Shown piece after piece: positions 14,301 through 29,300 of a DNA stretch of 64,000 nt. Numbering within the stretch: position 1 is the first letter of the stretch; each line of letters begins with the position of its first letter. The notes under the pieces are model-generated. The model did no database searches. It had not been told where the DNA came from and saw only the letters and a list, made by a program, of their open reading frames with translations. The DNA is taken from assembly GCA_963995525.1 (NCBI GenBank), contig OZ023206.1, positions 25,615,206 through 25,679,205 on the forward strand, read 5' to 3'. A program made the position numbers and the translations under genes. The stretch is from Escarpia spicata (taxonomy: Eukaryota > Annelida > Polychaeta > Sabellida > Siboglinidae).

Positions 14301-17300
14301 AAATCAGATAACATAGTAAACGACCATTGCTGGTGGAACGCAAGAGAATGAACGTAGAAAGAGGAGAACGGACCGTGGTGACCGGGAGGAGATGCCTTTA
14401 CAACGCTCTACAGTTGGTGTATTATTGTATGTATAATATTGTTTTTCAGCTATCCCAAGGAACCTCAGATCATTTATTTGACAACAACTTGACGTTCCTA
14501 ATACTAAGCTTAACATTGACAAACATGCTCTCTCTGCAGCTACACCCAAAATCTGGAATCAACTGCCTGTCATGTTGAAATCATCTGAAACTATAGCTGC
14601 CTTTCAGAAAAAACACTAACCCTTATTTGTTTTAAATAGCATTGCCACCCTAATCCTTTGGTGGTCCCTTGCGTTAATGGTGCCTCTTACACATCCCTGG
14701 TCACGATTTTGCGTTATGATTCCTGTAGGTTGCGCCTTTGATCTCAGATTCCTGAAGATATATGCACTGTAGAAGTTTACAATATATATATATATATATA
14801 TATATATCTGAAGGTGTTTGTATTTGTGTTTCCAGCGAGGCAGAGGAGGTGGACGTGTTTTACGTGGACTACTCGACGAATGAGTTTGTTCCTCTTGACT
14901 CCATCGTGGACGCTGTGCCAAAGCACTTTGAAGACTTCCCGCGACAAGCATGGAAGTCTACACTCACCGGAGTGAAACCTGTGAGTGTCAACGACACATC
15001 GTTGGGGGTCAGAGGTCATGCGAAATTAAAACCTGCATACGGGATCATGTCCGAAAAAAATATAATCAAATTTGAACGTGATTAATTGGAAACTGCCTCC
15101 TCCGTTGTCACAGCTCATCGTGAATAAGATTTATGAATATTTAGAAATGTGCAATATGCATATTTGGTTTATTAATGTTGTATTCTTGGGTCGTCCATTT
15201 TAAATACAAATTTCCATTGAATCAACATGCCCTGTATACTCTATGTCAATTTCCTCAACTCCATATTAACTTTGTTTCACATAATAAGCATTTTAAAGAT
15301 AGGACAGCACAAAATGTGAACGTGATTAAATTGAAGACTGCCTTCACTGTTGGCTTACCCCTTCGTAAATCAGATTCACGGACGTTAAAATATATTTAAT
15401 ATGCACAGTTGGTTGATTAAAATATTGCAGTAAAAATGTAAACATATTGTTGAAATTATAAAACTATTCCTCCAATAATCATGGTTAGTTGGGAAATCAT
15501 AGCGGTGGTCAGACGTGTAATTAAGAACACTACCAAAACCACCCATTGTACGGTTGGTTTTACAGATGCACGGAGTCACAGGTGCAGGTTTCCTGGAGTA
15601 TTCGTAAATGATGCTTGGAGTGGTGTTCTTTGTTTCCTGTAGATTGCTCAGACTTGGATCAGTCGAGCGGTCAGCTACTTCACAGATCAGGTGCTTGGTC
15701 AGAAACATGATGTCCAGCTGCTACCTATGGACGGTTCAACGGTCGTGGTGGACATTCTCATACGGTACGAAGCACTGCTGCATTATGTCATACTAGCCGA
15801 GTTGCCCGGCATTGTTGGGGGAAAAGGCAGTCATGTGTATGTGACCCCACCTAGATCCCCACTGCCCTGGACGAATTAAAACAAAATCTCAATCTATCAA
15901 TGGACCCGCTAGATCGCACACAAAATGTCGTCCCAAAACAAATGGAGTCCGACAGACAGAACCATATCGTTGTAGTCGTCAACGTTTACCTAATCATACA
16001 GAGCGCACAAAAGAATGGAATCAAGGCCCGTGCACTAATTACAAAATTGTCAGTCGCACAACTGTAGTGCTTGTAAATAAAGGTTTGTAAACATTATGAC
16101 GATGGTTGTTACTATATGTCATTTGCATGTAACGTGTTGTAACACTATGCGACATACCTACATATGACTTTCAGTCTGGAAAATTATAGAAATTTTAAAG
16201 TACTAATTAGGGTGAGGGAAGGGGCATTACAAATAATATGCTGTGTAGGGATAGGTGAACGTCAATTTTTTAGCATCACGTAACAACTAGTAGGGTGCAA
16301 AAAAAACAAGCACGTTAGTTATCACCATATGTTTTTTATCTTTAACTTATGACCATTTAATTCTTGCTCTCAAATATGAACACAAAGACTCTACACCACC
16401 TCACCGTGCACTTCACACTTTTATCGGTTTCAGACAGGTTGAATAGACATGTTGCAAACACATTAGCTAAATTACTCTAAATAACTATTTTAGACTGTCC
16501 TAAAAGTTAGCGTATTTATATCATGTAATAATGTCTTTCTTTTGCTATCAGAAGATAACACAAATGTAATGGTAGCGAATGTGTGACCCGGCAAAGTCAA
16601 ACGAGTATTATGTCGAACAGTTCTAGTTTGGACACGAGCCAAATTTTTTTATCTAGGTCATGTTCCGTAAATTTTTTGATTTCGGAAAAACTGCATACCT
16701 TATTTAATCTCATGTTTCAATGTCAAGTTTATTTTATTTGACAAACAATGCAATACTAATAAAATACATGCATTTATGAAAGCATAGATTCAACAAAAAT
16801 AGACCGAGTTAAAATGACATCATTTCTCAAAAAGTTGCGTTTTAAAGTTTGTTTCAATTTGTTTGCAATAAGTAAAAAAACTTCTGAAAATATTTCCGTA
16901 GATGAATTTTTGAATTTAAATTGAAAAGTTCATTATCTGGGGAATTCAAAAAGGAACAACACTTTTTGGCGACATAATGCACACCTTGCTGTGGCTGGTC
17001 ACATATGCAATTGCTAAATGCACACACATGCACACGTGAGCGCACGCACGCGCGCGCCCTCACACACTAAGATAATCGAACTACGCGCGATTGAGAACAC
17101 TAGACAGTTTGGAAAATTATTGAAGGCATTTCTGTTCTCAAACTAATATAATCAGACATCATTTAACCTTTGCATTATTCATGCATATAGTTTTAATAAA
17201 TTTTTAGTCTTATTTATCTCAGAATCACATTTTAGTATCTAATCAAATTATTTAATGTAAATTAGGCTTTTATTTTATTTTTTCCAGTAGGTTCAGCTGT

Positions 17301-20300
17301 TCAGCACTTTTGCTAATCGTTTATTTTATCATTGCATTTACCCATAATTTTATTATACTTAGGTTTATATATATATATATACAGTATATACTAGGATATT
17401 GTTTGCTAATTTTATTTATTTCTCTTAAATGTGTTTTTATGCTTCTTAGATGATTTTTGATTTGTAAACACCCGTGAACGGGGGTCATTAGTCCCGTATT
17501 TGATGGTGTATAAATAAAGTTTATTATTATTATTATTAAATTGTTGTACCAGAGTCTCTAAGATATGATAGTTATATATGACTGTTTCCACAGGGCGGGC
17601 GAGAGACAGACCTCTCTAAGCAGTATGCTGGTCAACGAAGGTTTTGCATTGGTGAGTTATTTCCCAAAGTGTCCTTCAACACTGATATTAAAGAAAGAGA
17701 ACAATTTAACGAAGTTAGTGTTAATGGCTGCTGTGTTGAGTTTTTATCATCCATTAAATGCAATTTCAATTAAATATATACAATGCCAGTTTTGTTATAC
17801 ATACATGTGGTTTAGTGTAACATGTTTGTGGTTTAGTGTAACATGTTTGTGGTTTAGTGTAACATATTTGACGTTTGTGGTGTTAATATGAATTGTGTTA
17901 GTTCTCTATCCAGAATATTTGAAGTTTAAAATACGTGTGTATTTATCTGTATATGGAGGAGGGAGGGAAGAATACCTATGACGAAAGTACTTCAGCTACA
18001 ATTCAAATACTAAAAAACTAGTTATTTTTTCTTAATATTACCACACACACATTGAATGCAGAAATGTGGCATAAGTGCATAAATATAACAGAAAATATTT
18101 AATGAGGAAAAATTATGAGATTAATTTAGTTTTCTCACGATAATACATTTCCATATTGCTACTAATGTTTAATATACTTATACACATTGTGGGGAAGGTG
18201 ATTAATAAGTACCATCACCATTCTCATTTGTAGTTATTTTACGTTGTTATATATTGTGAGGTAGTTTTCTTTCTTTGTCTTCCTCATCTGGAAATAAAGA
18301 AATGAAACTGAACGTATTAGAAGTTGCTGGTTTAGTTTGGTGTATGTCTGGTTCACAGCCCGTCACTATGAACGGCGACCGAGACAGCAAGAAAGGTAAC
18401 TTGTATAACGTGATAACAAACTTAACTTACACTGGTCATGCAGTGTACCTTGAAGAAGATTGTCAAATATTAAATAACACATATATCTGATCAATAATTA
18501 TATGAAGGGTTTCAAGGTAAAACACAATAAATCGCATTTTTGAAATTTCACCCAAACAAGGTTGAATGTTTGTTTAAACATCTGTGACGAAATCCCCATT
18601 AAACTACATGCACAAAGAGCATTTGTTTAAAAAACGCGAAAAGCGCCATCTGTCTTTTTTTTAATAAAAACGCGACATCCATTTTCAGCCAGCGGTCGCC
18701 GCCACGCCAGCTACGTGGAGTGACGGCTCGTGCTGTGTGGATATACTGCATTTTGATAACAATATTATGTAATATCACATTTTGTGTATCAAATCTGCAG
18801 CAACTATTTCAGCCATTGTTACGAGTCTCTATGATTTTGGTTTCATAATATACACCAACTTCAACTACAAGTTTTTATTTAAACATTGACGATGAATTTT
18901 TTTTTTTTTAAATCAAGAAATCTGATGTATTTCATTTTGTCCTGAACCCTATTTAAGGACTCCAGATACATAGTATAAGGAACATCCACTTAAAAACATT
19001 AAAAAGATTAACTGTAACCTGTGTACCATGTACTGGCCTGCAATGTTACATTTACCCACGGATATGTCACATTAGATACAAGGAGCCTTTTGGTCATATA
19101 ACACAACTGTGATGTAATTTAATATTGACTACTTTTAGTTTAGTTTTTATGTCGATGTTTACACAATGCTGACATGAGAATTGCGCTACGTTTGATGTGA
19201 AAGATGCACATCGTTGTATGAGCTTAGTCTCTCTAATGTTATGTTTTGATGGACGTTACAGGGAGTGCGGTCCCGACCTTTGACCTGCAGTCGCTGGCCT
19301 CTCAGTCGACACCAAAGAGAGACGATGATGAAGCAGAAAGTGACAGTGGTGTGTGTCAACTTCCCCTTCTTCTATTGTCGGTGATCTGTCTCGTTCAATC
19401 ATGATCCATCTCTTTTAGTCGTGATCCATTTCTTTCAGTCATGTTCTTACTATTTCAGTCATCAGCCAACTATTTCAGTCATGAAACATCTTTCAGTAAT
19501 GATCTCACACTGTCAGTATGATCCCTCTATATCAGTCGTGATCCCTCTCTTTCAGTCATGATCCAACTATTTCAGTCATGATCACACTACCACCCATGAT
19601 CTTATTTTATCAGTCAGTCATTGTCTCATCCGAGGCTCACTCATGATATAACTTACACATTTTTCTGCAATTTAACAAGAATTACGCTACGTGTGTTCCA
19701 ACGATTGCTGTTGAGTCAGTGTCCTTGTCTTGTTCTCAGACCAACCTAACATTGAGCAGGAGCTGTTCGCGAAGGGTGTCGACTGCAGCAGTCTCGGCAC
19801 ATACAGCGGTGAGTGGTGGTTTCTTTCTCTTCACTGGTCGGACATTTTTGGAGGGACCTCAAAACCTCTCTCATTAATCAGGCTTATTTGTAATTTCTTT
19901 TCTTTTAAGTATACATATATATTATATACTGTTTAATATTATCTTTTTTCACACCCTTCCATGTTAACCAACCCCATAGGAAAACAATTTAGAAACCTAA
20001 AGAAATCTATAACGTTTCTGTAGAATTCTATCAAAATTGATGTGGAATTAAAATTGTACAGAATTCTTTAGAGATTCTATGGTCTCTTCAATTCCCGTGG
20101 AATTACATAGATCATTCTATAGAATATTCTATAATTTTCCACATATATCCTATATAGTGTATTCTCTTGAATATATTCTACAAAAAATATTCTGTAGAAT
20201 GTTTTGCTACTAGACTGTTCACTCTGTTTCTGTTCACTGTTCCTCTGGAAACTCTCGAAATCCACCCTCCTTCAGCATCTCACTGGTCAAGATGAATCAT

Positions 20301-23300
20301 TTCACATTGTGGAATAGCAACATCACATTATAAAGACTAAAGTTAAATCAACCTTTTTTATTCCTAATCTGAATTACCGTAAATCGTGCATTTGTAACCG
20401 CGGCATCAGTTGCAGTAATGTATCGCCTAATTCATGAAGATGACGGCAAAGTTGGGGTGCAGCTTCAAATACACTAATTTGTTGAAAAGATTGTGAAAGT
20501 TGGCTCACTGGGTTGTCAGTAGTAATGTTTATAATAAGTGAAAAACTTGCTGAAAAAACGAAGTCGAATGTATAAATAAAATACAATTACCACTGGTGCA
20601 AAACAAATCATTACATAACATATAAAAACCTGTGTCCATAAAGTGTTCAGAAATAAAGATCAAAACATATGAAAACATTAAAATCCATTGAAGTCACTTT
20701 CATCGTCACTGTTGAAGAACGCCATGCCGTTCCGGCAGCGTCATTCCAAATATCCATGTCTGAGTCATCGACATCACCGAACAATGCCGCGCACACCAGG
20801 CAAACATCTTCAAATGTAATGCCATCGTCCATGGTTAATATCCTCCAAAGTCACATTTATTGTCGCTATCAAAGAATGCTGCGTGGAACGGCATGGCGGC
20901 GTCATCCCGCGTTTCTGTGTCTATGCCATCGGCACCGTGGCCGCGCACAAACATCTTTGAATATGATAGCATCAGACGTTCTTGGCAACCGTCCCACACT
21001 AGCAGACATCAACTATAAAAACTGTCTGCTTTGTTCAGATGCTTGTTCATGGTTTCAGGTGTTGATGTTTTTAGCAGAGTTCCAAGCACAACATTTACAT
21101 CTTGGCTTAACTGAAGCCACACTTCACCTGATTGTCAAAGCAACACCATTACAAGTGCCTCTTTGCACTGGAATCAATTGCACTTGCCCTGGTACAAGAT
21201 ACAGTGTTATAATGCCATATACCTGGTCAACTGTGCAGGTGACCCAATGGTCTGGAACTCTCCAAGAAATAAGTCAAACTACAAGATACATCCGTTGTCA
21301 CGGCTGCCAGAGTTGACGATTATTACATTGTTATTATTAGCTGTCAATCAAACACCTTTGAAGTCAACAGCTGGTACAACTGCACTGAACCAGCTAAAGT
21401 CCGGGTAGTCTTTTCAATGTATTTATTACATCAACGTTATACATGGTTCTGCATAAAATGGCATAAAAATACTTCTCACCATATTTGAATAATTTTAGCT
21501 TTACCGTATATAGTAAATGCATGGCTACATTTCGTTCACGGGATGTATGGACATTCAGCCACCCAGTTATTTTCTGGTAGCATGGTGACATTTTTTTATT
21601 TTTGTTTTCTGTTTTGACAACATTCACATCGTAATATTCCAACGATAATGTAAAATATGATGTAGTTATTATCAATGCATTGTAGCAATAAAGTCTTTTG
21701 GCAATAAAATGAAACTTTATTCATTTAAGGTCATTAATAGCAAAGTTATGACTTTTTATAGAACCCACTTAATTTTTCCCTAATTGTGTGTACTACGGAA
21801 GTATGTCACACGCAAGGCTAAAATGATCTTGGCTCAAACTCCAGGTGCGGCTTTAAATAAGATTTTGCCTGTAACAAACGGCGCGGAGGAAAGTCAGGGT
21901 TTACGTCAAATGTTGGGATGTGGCTACAAATACAGGATTTATGGTAAATATACTCTAAAAATAGTGGCCTGGTATTCAAATAATTTGTTAATCCTCTCCA
22001 TCACCCTCTTTAAGGCCCAGTTTAGTCGCGCTTTTCTGTACATATTCATCACAGTTTGTTGCAATACCTAGCGACCGTCAGGATGTGACCGGAGTAGGTG
22101 CCACTGAATGCATCCTATGCTTATCATGGCATGCAGCGCCTGTTGTTTCAGACTACATAGAATTGCGATCGCGGAATTTAATATCACCATAAAGATAACA
22201 ATCTTACCTACAAATTTGTCACTGGCCGTACACAGGAATTTCCTTTATATTATACTAAATAGAGCGCAGTCAATGGCATCTGCTCCTGTGACAGATACAA
22301 CATTTGACGAGTTGGATGTTTTGTGAAGAGTTGGATGTTTTGAGACACACAAATGACCACATTTAGGCGAGCATAGTGACATGAGTTCACTATCAACAGA
22401 GTTAATATTTATCACATTACTTGACAAGAGCATTATGTACACAAAGTTTCAAAGAAATTGAAAACATTTATTTCAAGTTTTTAATAACCATCAGATATTT
22501 TGTACTTCTGAATGTCTTGGATAAAAGTGCGTGGAACTTGCTGCAGGTTTGATCCCTAGTAGTATACGTATTTAGGTTTCAGAAAGCAGACCGAATTTAC
22601 ATTTTGCGAATGACCTCACTACAGGTTGCAGTGACCTTGACCTGATTGCGGGCGTACCTCGGTCTCCGTGCGACACGATTGGCAACATCCACAGCCAGAT
22701 AGAGTTTATGAGAGAAACTAACGAGAAGTTGGCACAGAGTAAAGGTGGGTGATAATAGGGGCAATTCAAGATGTGGCTCTGTGAACGTGGGCGATAATAG
22801 GGGCAATTCTATATGTGGCACAGTGAAGGTGGGTGATGATAGGGACAATTCATAATTCATCTCACAGTGAATGTATCCCCAAAAACTTGCACCTTCCACT
22901 CACAAAAACGATTAACTGACCAAAATCAGAGATTCTAATCAAATTGACAATCGTGCTTCAAATAAGAAAAACATTTTTAGTTAGTACAAAACAATTGTGG
23001 CAGAATAACCCAGGAAAAACATGAAAACACCATCATCATTACAGATGACCTCATGGATTGTCATGCCTCCTGTGACGCCCAAAAGAAGGAACTCGATGAA
23101 CTAACTACTACTATGTCAGAACTAAATGCGCTGGGAAGACTAACACTAAAGTGGATCCCAGCACACTGTAGAATCTGAGGTAATGAAACAGTTGACAGGC
23201 TTGCAGAAGAAAGGTGACAACTGGAACAAAACAAGAAACATGTGAAACGAACCGGAAATCATAAAAATCCTGACAGACAAAAAATGACGCCAGCAGCACC

Positions 23301-26300
23301 CAATGCACAAGACTGACAGCTACTACCACCTCAGCAGAGCTGACCAGAGGACAGTTTCACTAATGCTGTGTTCGCACAGAAAATCTTAAGAGACTGCTTT
23401 AAACTGGTTTATTACGTACAATTGTTTGCAATGCCACGCGTCCTTTCTACAGTTGTTCCAAGCTAATTAATTGACATACACGTGAATTTAAGTTACTTAG
23501 TTAAACTGCTGATGCTGTATGTGAACGCTGCATTAGACATTAAGCTCTTAAGTAATATCTGTCCTAAAACAGAATCTGACGGAAAATTTAATGAGAATTT
23601 TCAAAATGCGTTTCACTAACATGATCAATAAATTAATCTTAGGATAAAGAGTGATATTTCCATCATACTAATCGATGATCTAAACAGTTGGCACACTGTG
23701 GCAAAACATATTTAAGAGTTATTGAAAAATACTTGGAAATGCATCATATCGACCATTTTTCAACAGCATATGACATTTTGTTCACTGCGAAGAACTACAA
23801 CAAAGTCTTATAGAAGCTGCGCCACATCAGAGAGGACATTATTTCTGTGTTACACATGGCATATAGTTTTCATGAGAACATGGTTGATATGGGCCAATTG
23901 GTCAATGGTTATTTTTCTTATATCCCTGCTCTTACATCCACATTTGTACAGCTTTAGATAAAATGTACAATTCACAAGAATTAATAATAAATAATAATAA
24001 TTAATAAACTATTATTATTGAAACAGAATCATGAATCAATTTAACAATTGTAGACCAAAAAACAAGACAATACAAAATTGTAAAAAGAAAATTTAAACAA
24101 TTATTTTTATTTACTAGTAAAATATAAAAAATGTTTCAGGCAATTTCAGCAAGCTTCAAAACCACTAGGTTCTGCTAATTTCTATAAACGGTGTCACTGT
24201 AGTTAGTGAAGCTTAACTATTGCTTTTCCATTGTTTTCTCAGAGATAAGAAGCCCTCGGCGCCACCAACGGTCGAAAGATTTGGACGAAGCATCTGCACC
24301 GAAACCTGGAAAGCCACGGGGGGTGGAAGGGGGAAAGAAGTCTACGTACATCTACCCCCCGAGACGCAGGATCCGTATGAAAGGGTTGGGAAAGGACTAT
24401 GAAAGTCGAGGCTCAGAGAAAGGGTATTTTTCAGTTCTCTTTCACCCCCCTCCACGTATTATAGGTGTGAGGACTGCCTCACTTGGTTGTTTTTCGCCGT
24501 CTTCACAGTATTTCTAAATCCCCATGAAAGCCAATCTTCGGCAATGTTTTTCTACTCATGGCTGTACATTTCTGTCTGTTAAGGTCTCTCTTCACACTGT
24601 ATCTCCATATTAAAAGGAAGCAGTTTGTGCCTTGTTTTTCATATATTCATTAATGTGATCTTCTTAAGACCACACTAATTATGTTGAAGGTATACTGTGC
24701 GCCAAATTGTGTTTAGTAAACCCATAACAGCTTTCTCAATTTGAAAGATACGCCCCGGGGACATGTTCAAATGTATGTCTGTCTGTATGGGGCTGACATT
24801 TTTTATGTAATCTAGGGGCCCTATGAATGGTTCATACATTTGGCATTTTTTTTTAATTCATCAGAAGGGTGACAATTTCAAAACGGCAGTATCGTCTAGC
24901 ATATAAGAAGTGCATTCTTTCGCATTTGCTATGTTTACTACATGTATGTTAAATGCAAAAAGAGGGCGTCATTGTATTCAGATATAATTCATCCATGTTA
25001 GAAAACCACGACGTGTCGGAAAATAGTGTCAGAAGTGTTATATCGGTAACTCAGAATAAGACAAACATGTTTTGTAGTGTGACTTAAATTAGAAAAGACA
25101 TATGACTGCCTTTTTTATCTGGGCAATGTCGGGTAACTCGGCTAGTGATATATAAACGTGTTGCAGATCAGACGATCACCACACCTCATCCAGCCCTCTC
25201 CCTCAAAGGAAGCATCATTCCCTGGGCCCGCTCAGCCAAGGAAATCTCCACCCCTCATCCCCAATCAGACCTGCAAACCATCACGAATCTTCCGACCCTA
25301 AAAATCAGGGAAATCGCCACCCCTCTCGCGACCCGCTAAGACAGGGAAGTCACCCCCAGACAAGGGGAGGGAACTTTGGGGATGGGGACGGGGTCCACAG
25401 AAAGTTGCTCCCAAAGTCCAAGTCGCCGGCGCGGTCGGGTTCTGTCAAGGACAAGGAGAAAGCTATGGAGAAGGTCGCCACTGCGCCAACTCATGAACAA
25501 CTGCAGAATGAGTACGACTGGCACAGCAGTCAGTTCACATTCAAGGTTGATAAGGTTCGTGTTTCTTAGTCTTCCTTCTTCCCTCAGGCCTTTAGCCAGA
25601 AATAATAGTTTGCCAGTCTTGAATTAATCAAAAGTGTGCCTTTTGGCACGTGAACGGTTTGCATCGAGGCCATTCACAACAATCACAGCCATTATTCTCC
25701 AGTTTAGTTTTTTCAATAACAAACCAATTGAGCCATTTATATAATTAATATTGATCTATTTGATTTGTTTCACTACCAGTTGTGCCAACGATAGTCATTA
25801 ATATGTGCCCATAGACTTGGAACTATTAGTTAATTTACTGGCCAGATGGCTACTCTAAATTCCACCAGTCTTATCAGTTGTAATTACCTGTCTTGGCCAG
25901 TCATCTACCAGTCTTGGACACCGGCAGACAGGTCTCTGGCTAAGCCCCTGCATCTTCTGTCACTGTCATATCCACTCTTTCTCCCCTCCCAGTCCCGACA
26001 AATCTCAGTCGTGGTTTTTCTATTTTTCATGCATTCTACAACGAGGACATTCGACCTCTCCATTCCTCATTAACAAACCCCACATGGAAAAATATAGAAA
26101 CATATAGAAATCTATTACATTTCTGTTGTTTTATAAAAACTGATGTGGCATTAAAAATTCTATGGAAGTTTTATAAGATTGGTGAAGATGTTTATCAAGT
26201 TAGTAGAATAAATTTGATTCAAATTTCTTTTTCAGATTTCAAATTTCTTTTCAAGTTTCTTTTTCGTATTTCTTTTCAAATTTGATTCACATTTCATATT

Positions 26301-29300
26301 AAACTGATCTTGTTTGTTTGCTCGATGTAATCCAACACTGTGTTCAAACTGTCTGGTAGATTCTGGAAGATGTCACTGAAGAAACGTGTACGACTAAGTC
26401 AAGAGAACTTCACAAGTTGTTATCAACAGGTAACGTGCAACGTTTTGGCGTCTAATCACAACACATTGCATAGCTTCTGTTTTGTTTCTTAAATACGTTT
26501 ATATATTTCAGAAGTGGTTGTCTAAGTTTGCAGAGTAAAAAAAGACACCTAGAGAGTAAAACCGGTATTAATGCACATTGAAATCATAGTAATGTCTTGG
26601 TAGTCATGTCACGTTAAGTTGAATTCGTTTGCCTATTTTATGATTCTTATAATTATGTCACTCTATAAATAAGATATTTTAAATGGAAACAAAAGGCAAG
26701 TGTTTTGGTCTATAGATGCTTGTAAAAGTGTTAATAAAAATGTGCAAGTACAATTAAGAACATTATACCAGTAGTTTACTAGAATAACCTTGTTGAAGAC
26801 AAACAATTTACTTGTGTATACAAAGCCATTTTCATGGAAAGGCTGACGTCACGAGTTTCTACTCTTCCCAGTTAGTTGAATGCCGAACTGGGAACACTAA
26901 TCTTGTTCACAATGCATAGTTACCCCATGTATTGTGGCCAACTGTTTGTTAGCAGTTGTAAGGGTATGTTCTCAGCTGATTATGCCAGTTATGTAAGTAA
27001 TCAGACCTGCCTACCATTCCGGATTGTCCGGAATCATTCCGGAAAGTCACCTCAAATTACGGTATTACGGCGAGGGATGAAAATATTACGGACTGTCACC
27101 ATGTTTGCCAATCACTAAAATTTAGTTTCCACTATAATCAACAGGTGGCAGCATATGTATGCAGCATGTTGTGACATGGTTTTTCATTCGTTAAGTCAGG
27201 TCGTAATCTAACCAATAGGAAACAATGTTATGACAAATTGGCATTTCCACGATCAAACAAAACGAAGTCACGCTGTACGAAATGATGGATGACAGCGAAA
27301 CGACGCCACCGCCAACCGAAAAGAAACGTGTAATGCAAAAATGTAGTGAGTGTTGTACTTGTAGTGTTAGGCCAACTGACTGTACTAAGACTAAGTTAGT
27401 GTATTTATTGAGGAGTTGAGTCTATCATTTACAGCCTATCATACAGTCACTAGAGTGTAGGCGATGTCGATGACAGTGTGATGTAATGGTTTTGGTCGGT
27501 CATTACCCACCCCCCTGTCTATCATTTATCATTCTAGAGTTGAGTGGGTTAGATAGAGAGTGTTGGCTGATGTTGGTGACAGCGTAAGTATAATGGTTTT
27601 GACCTGTCGCTAATAGAAAGATCATATTGACAAACTCTTGCGAATAAGTTGAAACTTTATAAAACTACACAAAACTGCATTCTAGAATGGAGATTGCGCA
27701 GTTGTTGTCCTTATGGTAAGAATGTACTTTGCCTCATCTAATTACATCACTAAAGGTAAATCATGTCACAATGTTTTATGTATTTTGAAATGGATATTTG
27801 TGAGGATTTTCTGGGATTTTAATATCGGCAAAATTATGCTGTCATCAGTATTGAAAATATGTCGTGCCAGTGATGTGTGTCTTAGTTTGATATGTTCTCG
27901 CCTGTAATTAATAGTGATGTTTTTGACATTTCTAATACAACTGCATTGTTTAAGTTGTGTTTTTGTTAGTTTTTTTTCTTTTCTGTCAGTTTCGCCTCAA
28001 CTTCTGAACTTACCGGGAGATGGTGCCCTCTATCTCAGTCTCGACACGATTGTGCGAAGTGCTGTCACGGACAAGATATCATGTGACATTGTGGTCAAGC
28101 TGGTCGAGTCTCTTTCTGGTCAGTTGTAATAAAATATGTCTACCGTATTCGTTCTATTAAGCATACATGTCCTAATTAACGTGCACCTCCATTTTTGGCA
28201 GCATCTGACACCAGCCAGTGACCTCCAGTGTCAACCTGTCGAATCCTTAATTTTAATTGGAATTCGACCATGCTAGATTCCAAGCTAAGTGATGAAAAAA
28301 TGTTGAAAGGTCCACCTAAATTGTCAGACTTGACAGTGTTCTGGTGTCCTGTAGCTCATGCGTGAGATGTATAAATCACTTGTCAGTCATGTCTGCCGAG
28401 ATGGCTGTACCCAGGAACTGAAGAAAATGGGTGTACAATCTGTCCGCTTATTGAAACGCACAATTTGACATATTTCTGCGTCTCAAATATAGTAGTTAAG
28501 CGCACTGTACGCTTAATAGAATGAATACGGTAATTGTTATTTAGCATATGTGTGCGTGGGGGTATGTTTACTTTTTCCTCTCTGATGGCTTGCACATTGG
28601 GCGCCAAACTGTCAGGGTACATCTACAAGACACCATAAGAGAAGTAACACCTTTATAATTCCCACTTTGTTAGGTTTCATAAAACAGTTCTGTTTTATAC
28701 ACTGAGCGCTAGACAGACTAACGTTAACTGGAAAAAATGACGTCTTACAAACGTCATTGATGAATACTGCAGGAAATCTCATCTGCATTGTCATTTCATA
28801 ATCACATTGGACTAATTGTGAGGGAAATGGTTGATTACGTCATGATGCTGACATTTTGGAAATGGTTGATTACATCATGATGCTGACATTTTGTAAATGG
28901 TTGATTACGTCATGATGCTGACATTTTGTAAATGGTTGATTACGTCATGATGCTGACATTTTGTAAATGGTTGATTACGTCATGATGCTGACATTTTGTA
29001 AATGGTTGATTACGTCATGATGCTGACATTTTGTAAATGCAGAAATGCATTTGGGGCAGATACGAAAGTATTATGTCGTATTGTGTTTATTACTATATAA
29101 TTACATTTCTCTAGTTGGAGTGTTTAATGTTGTGAACTAAATGTGTGTTGTTGAAACAGCAGTTACATCTCTCCTGATAAGAAACCGTTGTCACAATATC
29201 AACCTTAGTGGATATTATTATCATGAGCTTAACAAATAAGTGTAGGAATGATATATTTCCAAACCATACAACCTGTAGATCTTTGCGTGGACTTTTAAAA

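Noticed and set aside
20669..21316. 215-codon plus-strand open frame
   Set aside because: It lies within a TIR-bounded pogo-like element and is antisense to the likely transposase relic; no domain is recognised.
23049..23172. Extra exon of the Tudor/MIF4G gene between exons 9 and 10
   Set aside because: It is frame-compatible, but its end is LINE RNase H sequence with a stop, and exon 9 to exon 10 to exon 11 join in perfect phase without it.
27018..27048. Nested CCGGA/TCCGG palindromes (TTCCGGAA) as a regulatory site
   Set aside because: It is a short cluster in intron 12 with no context to separate it from chance.
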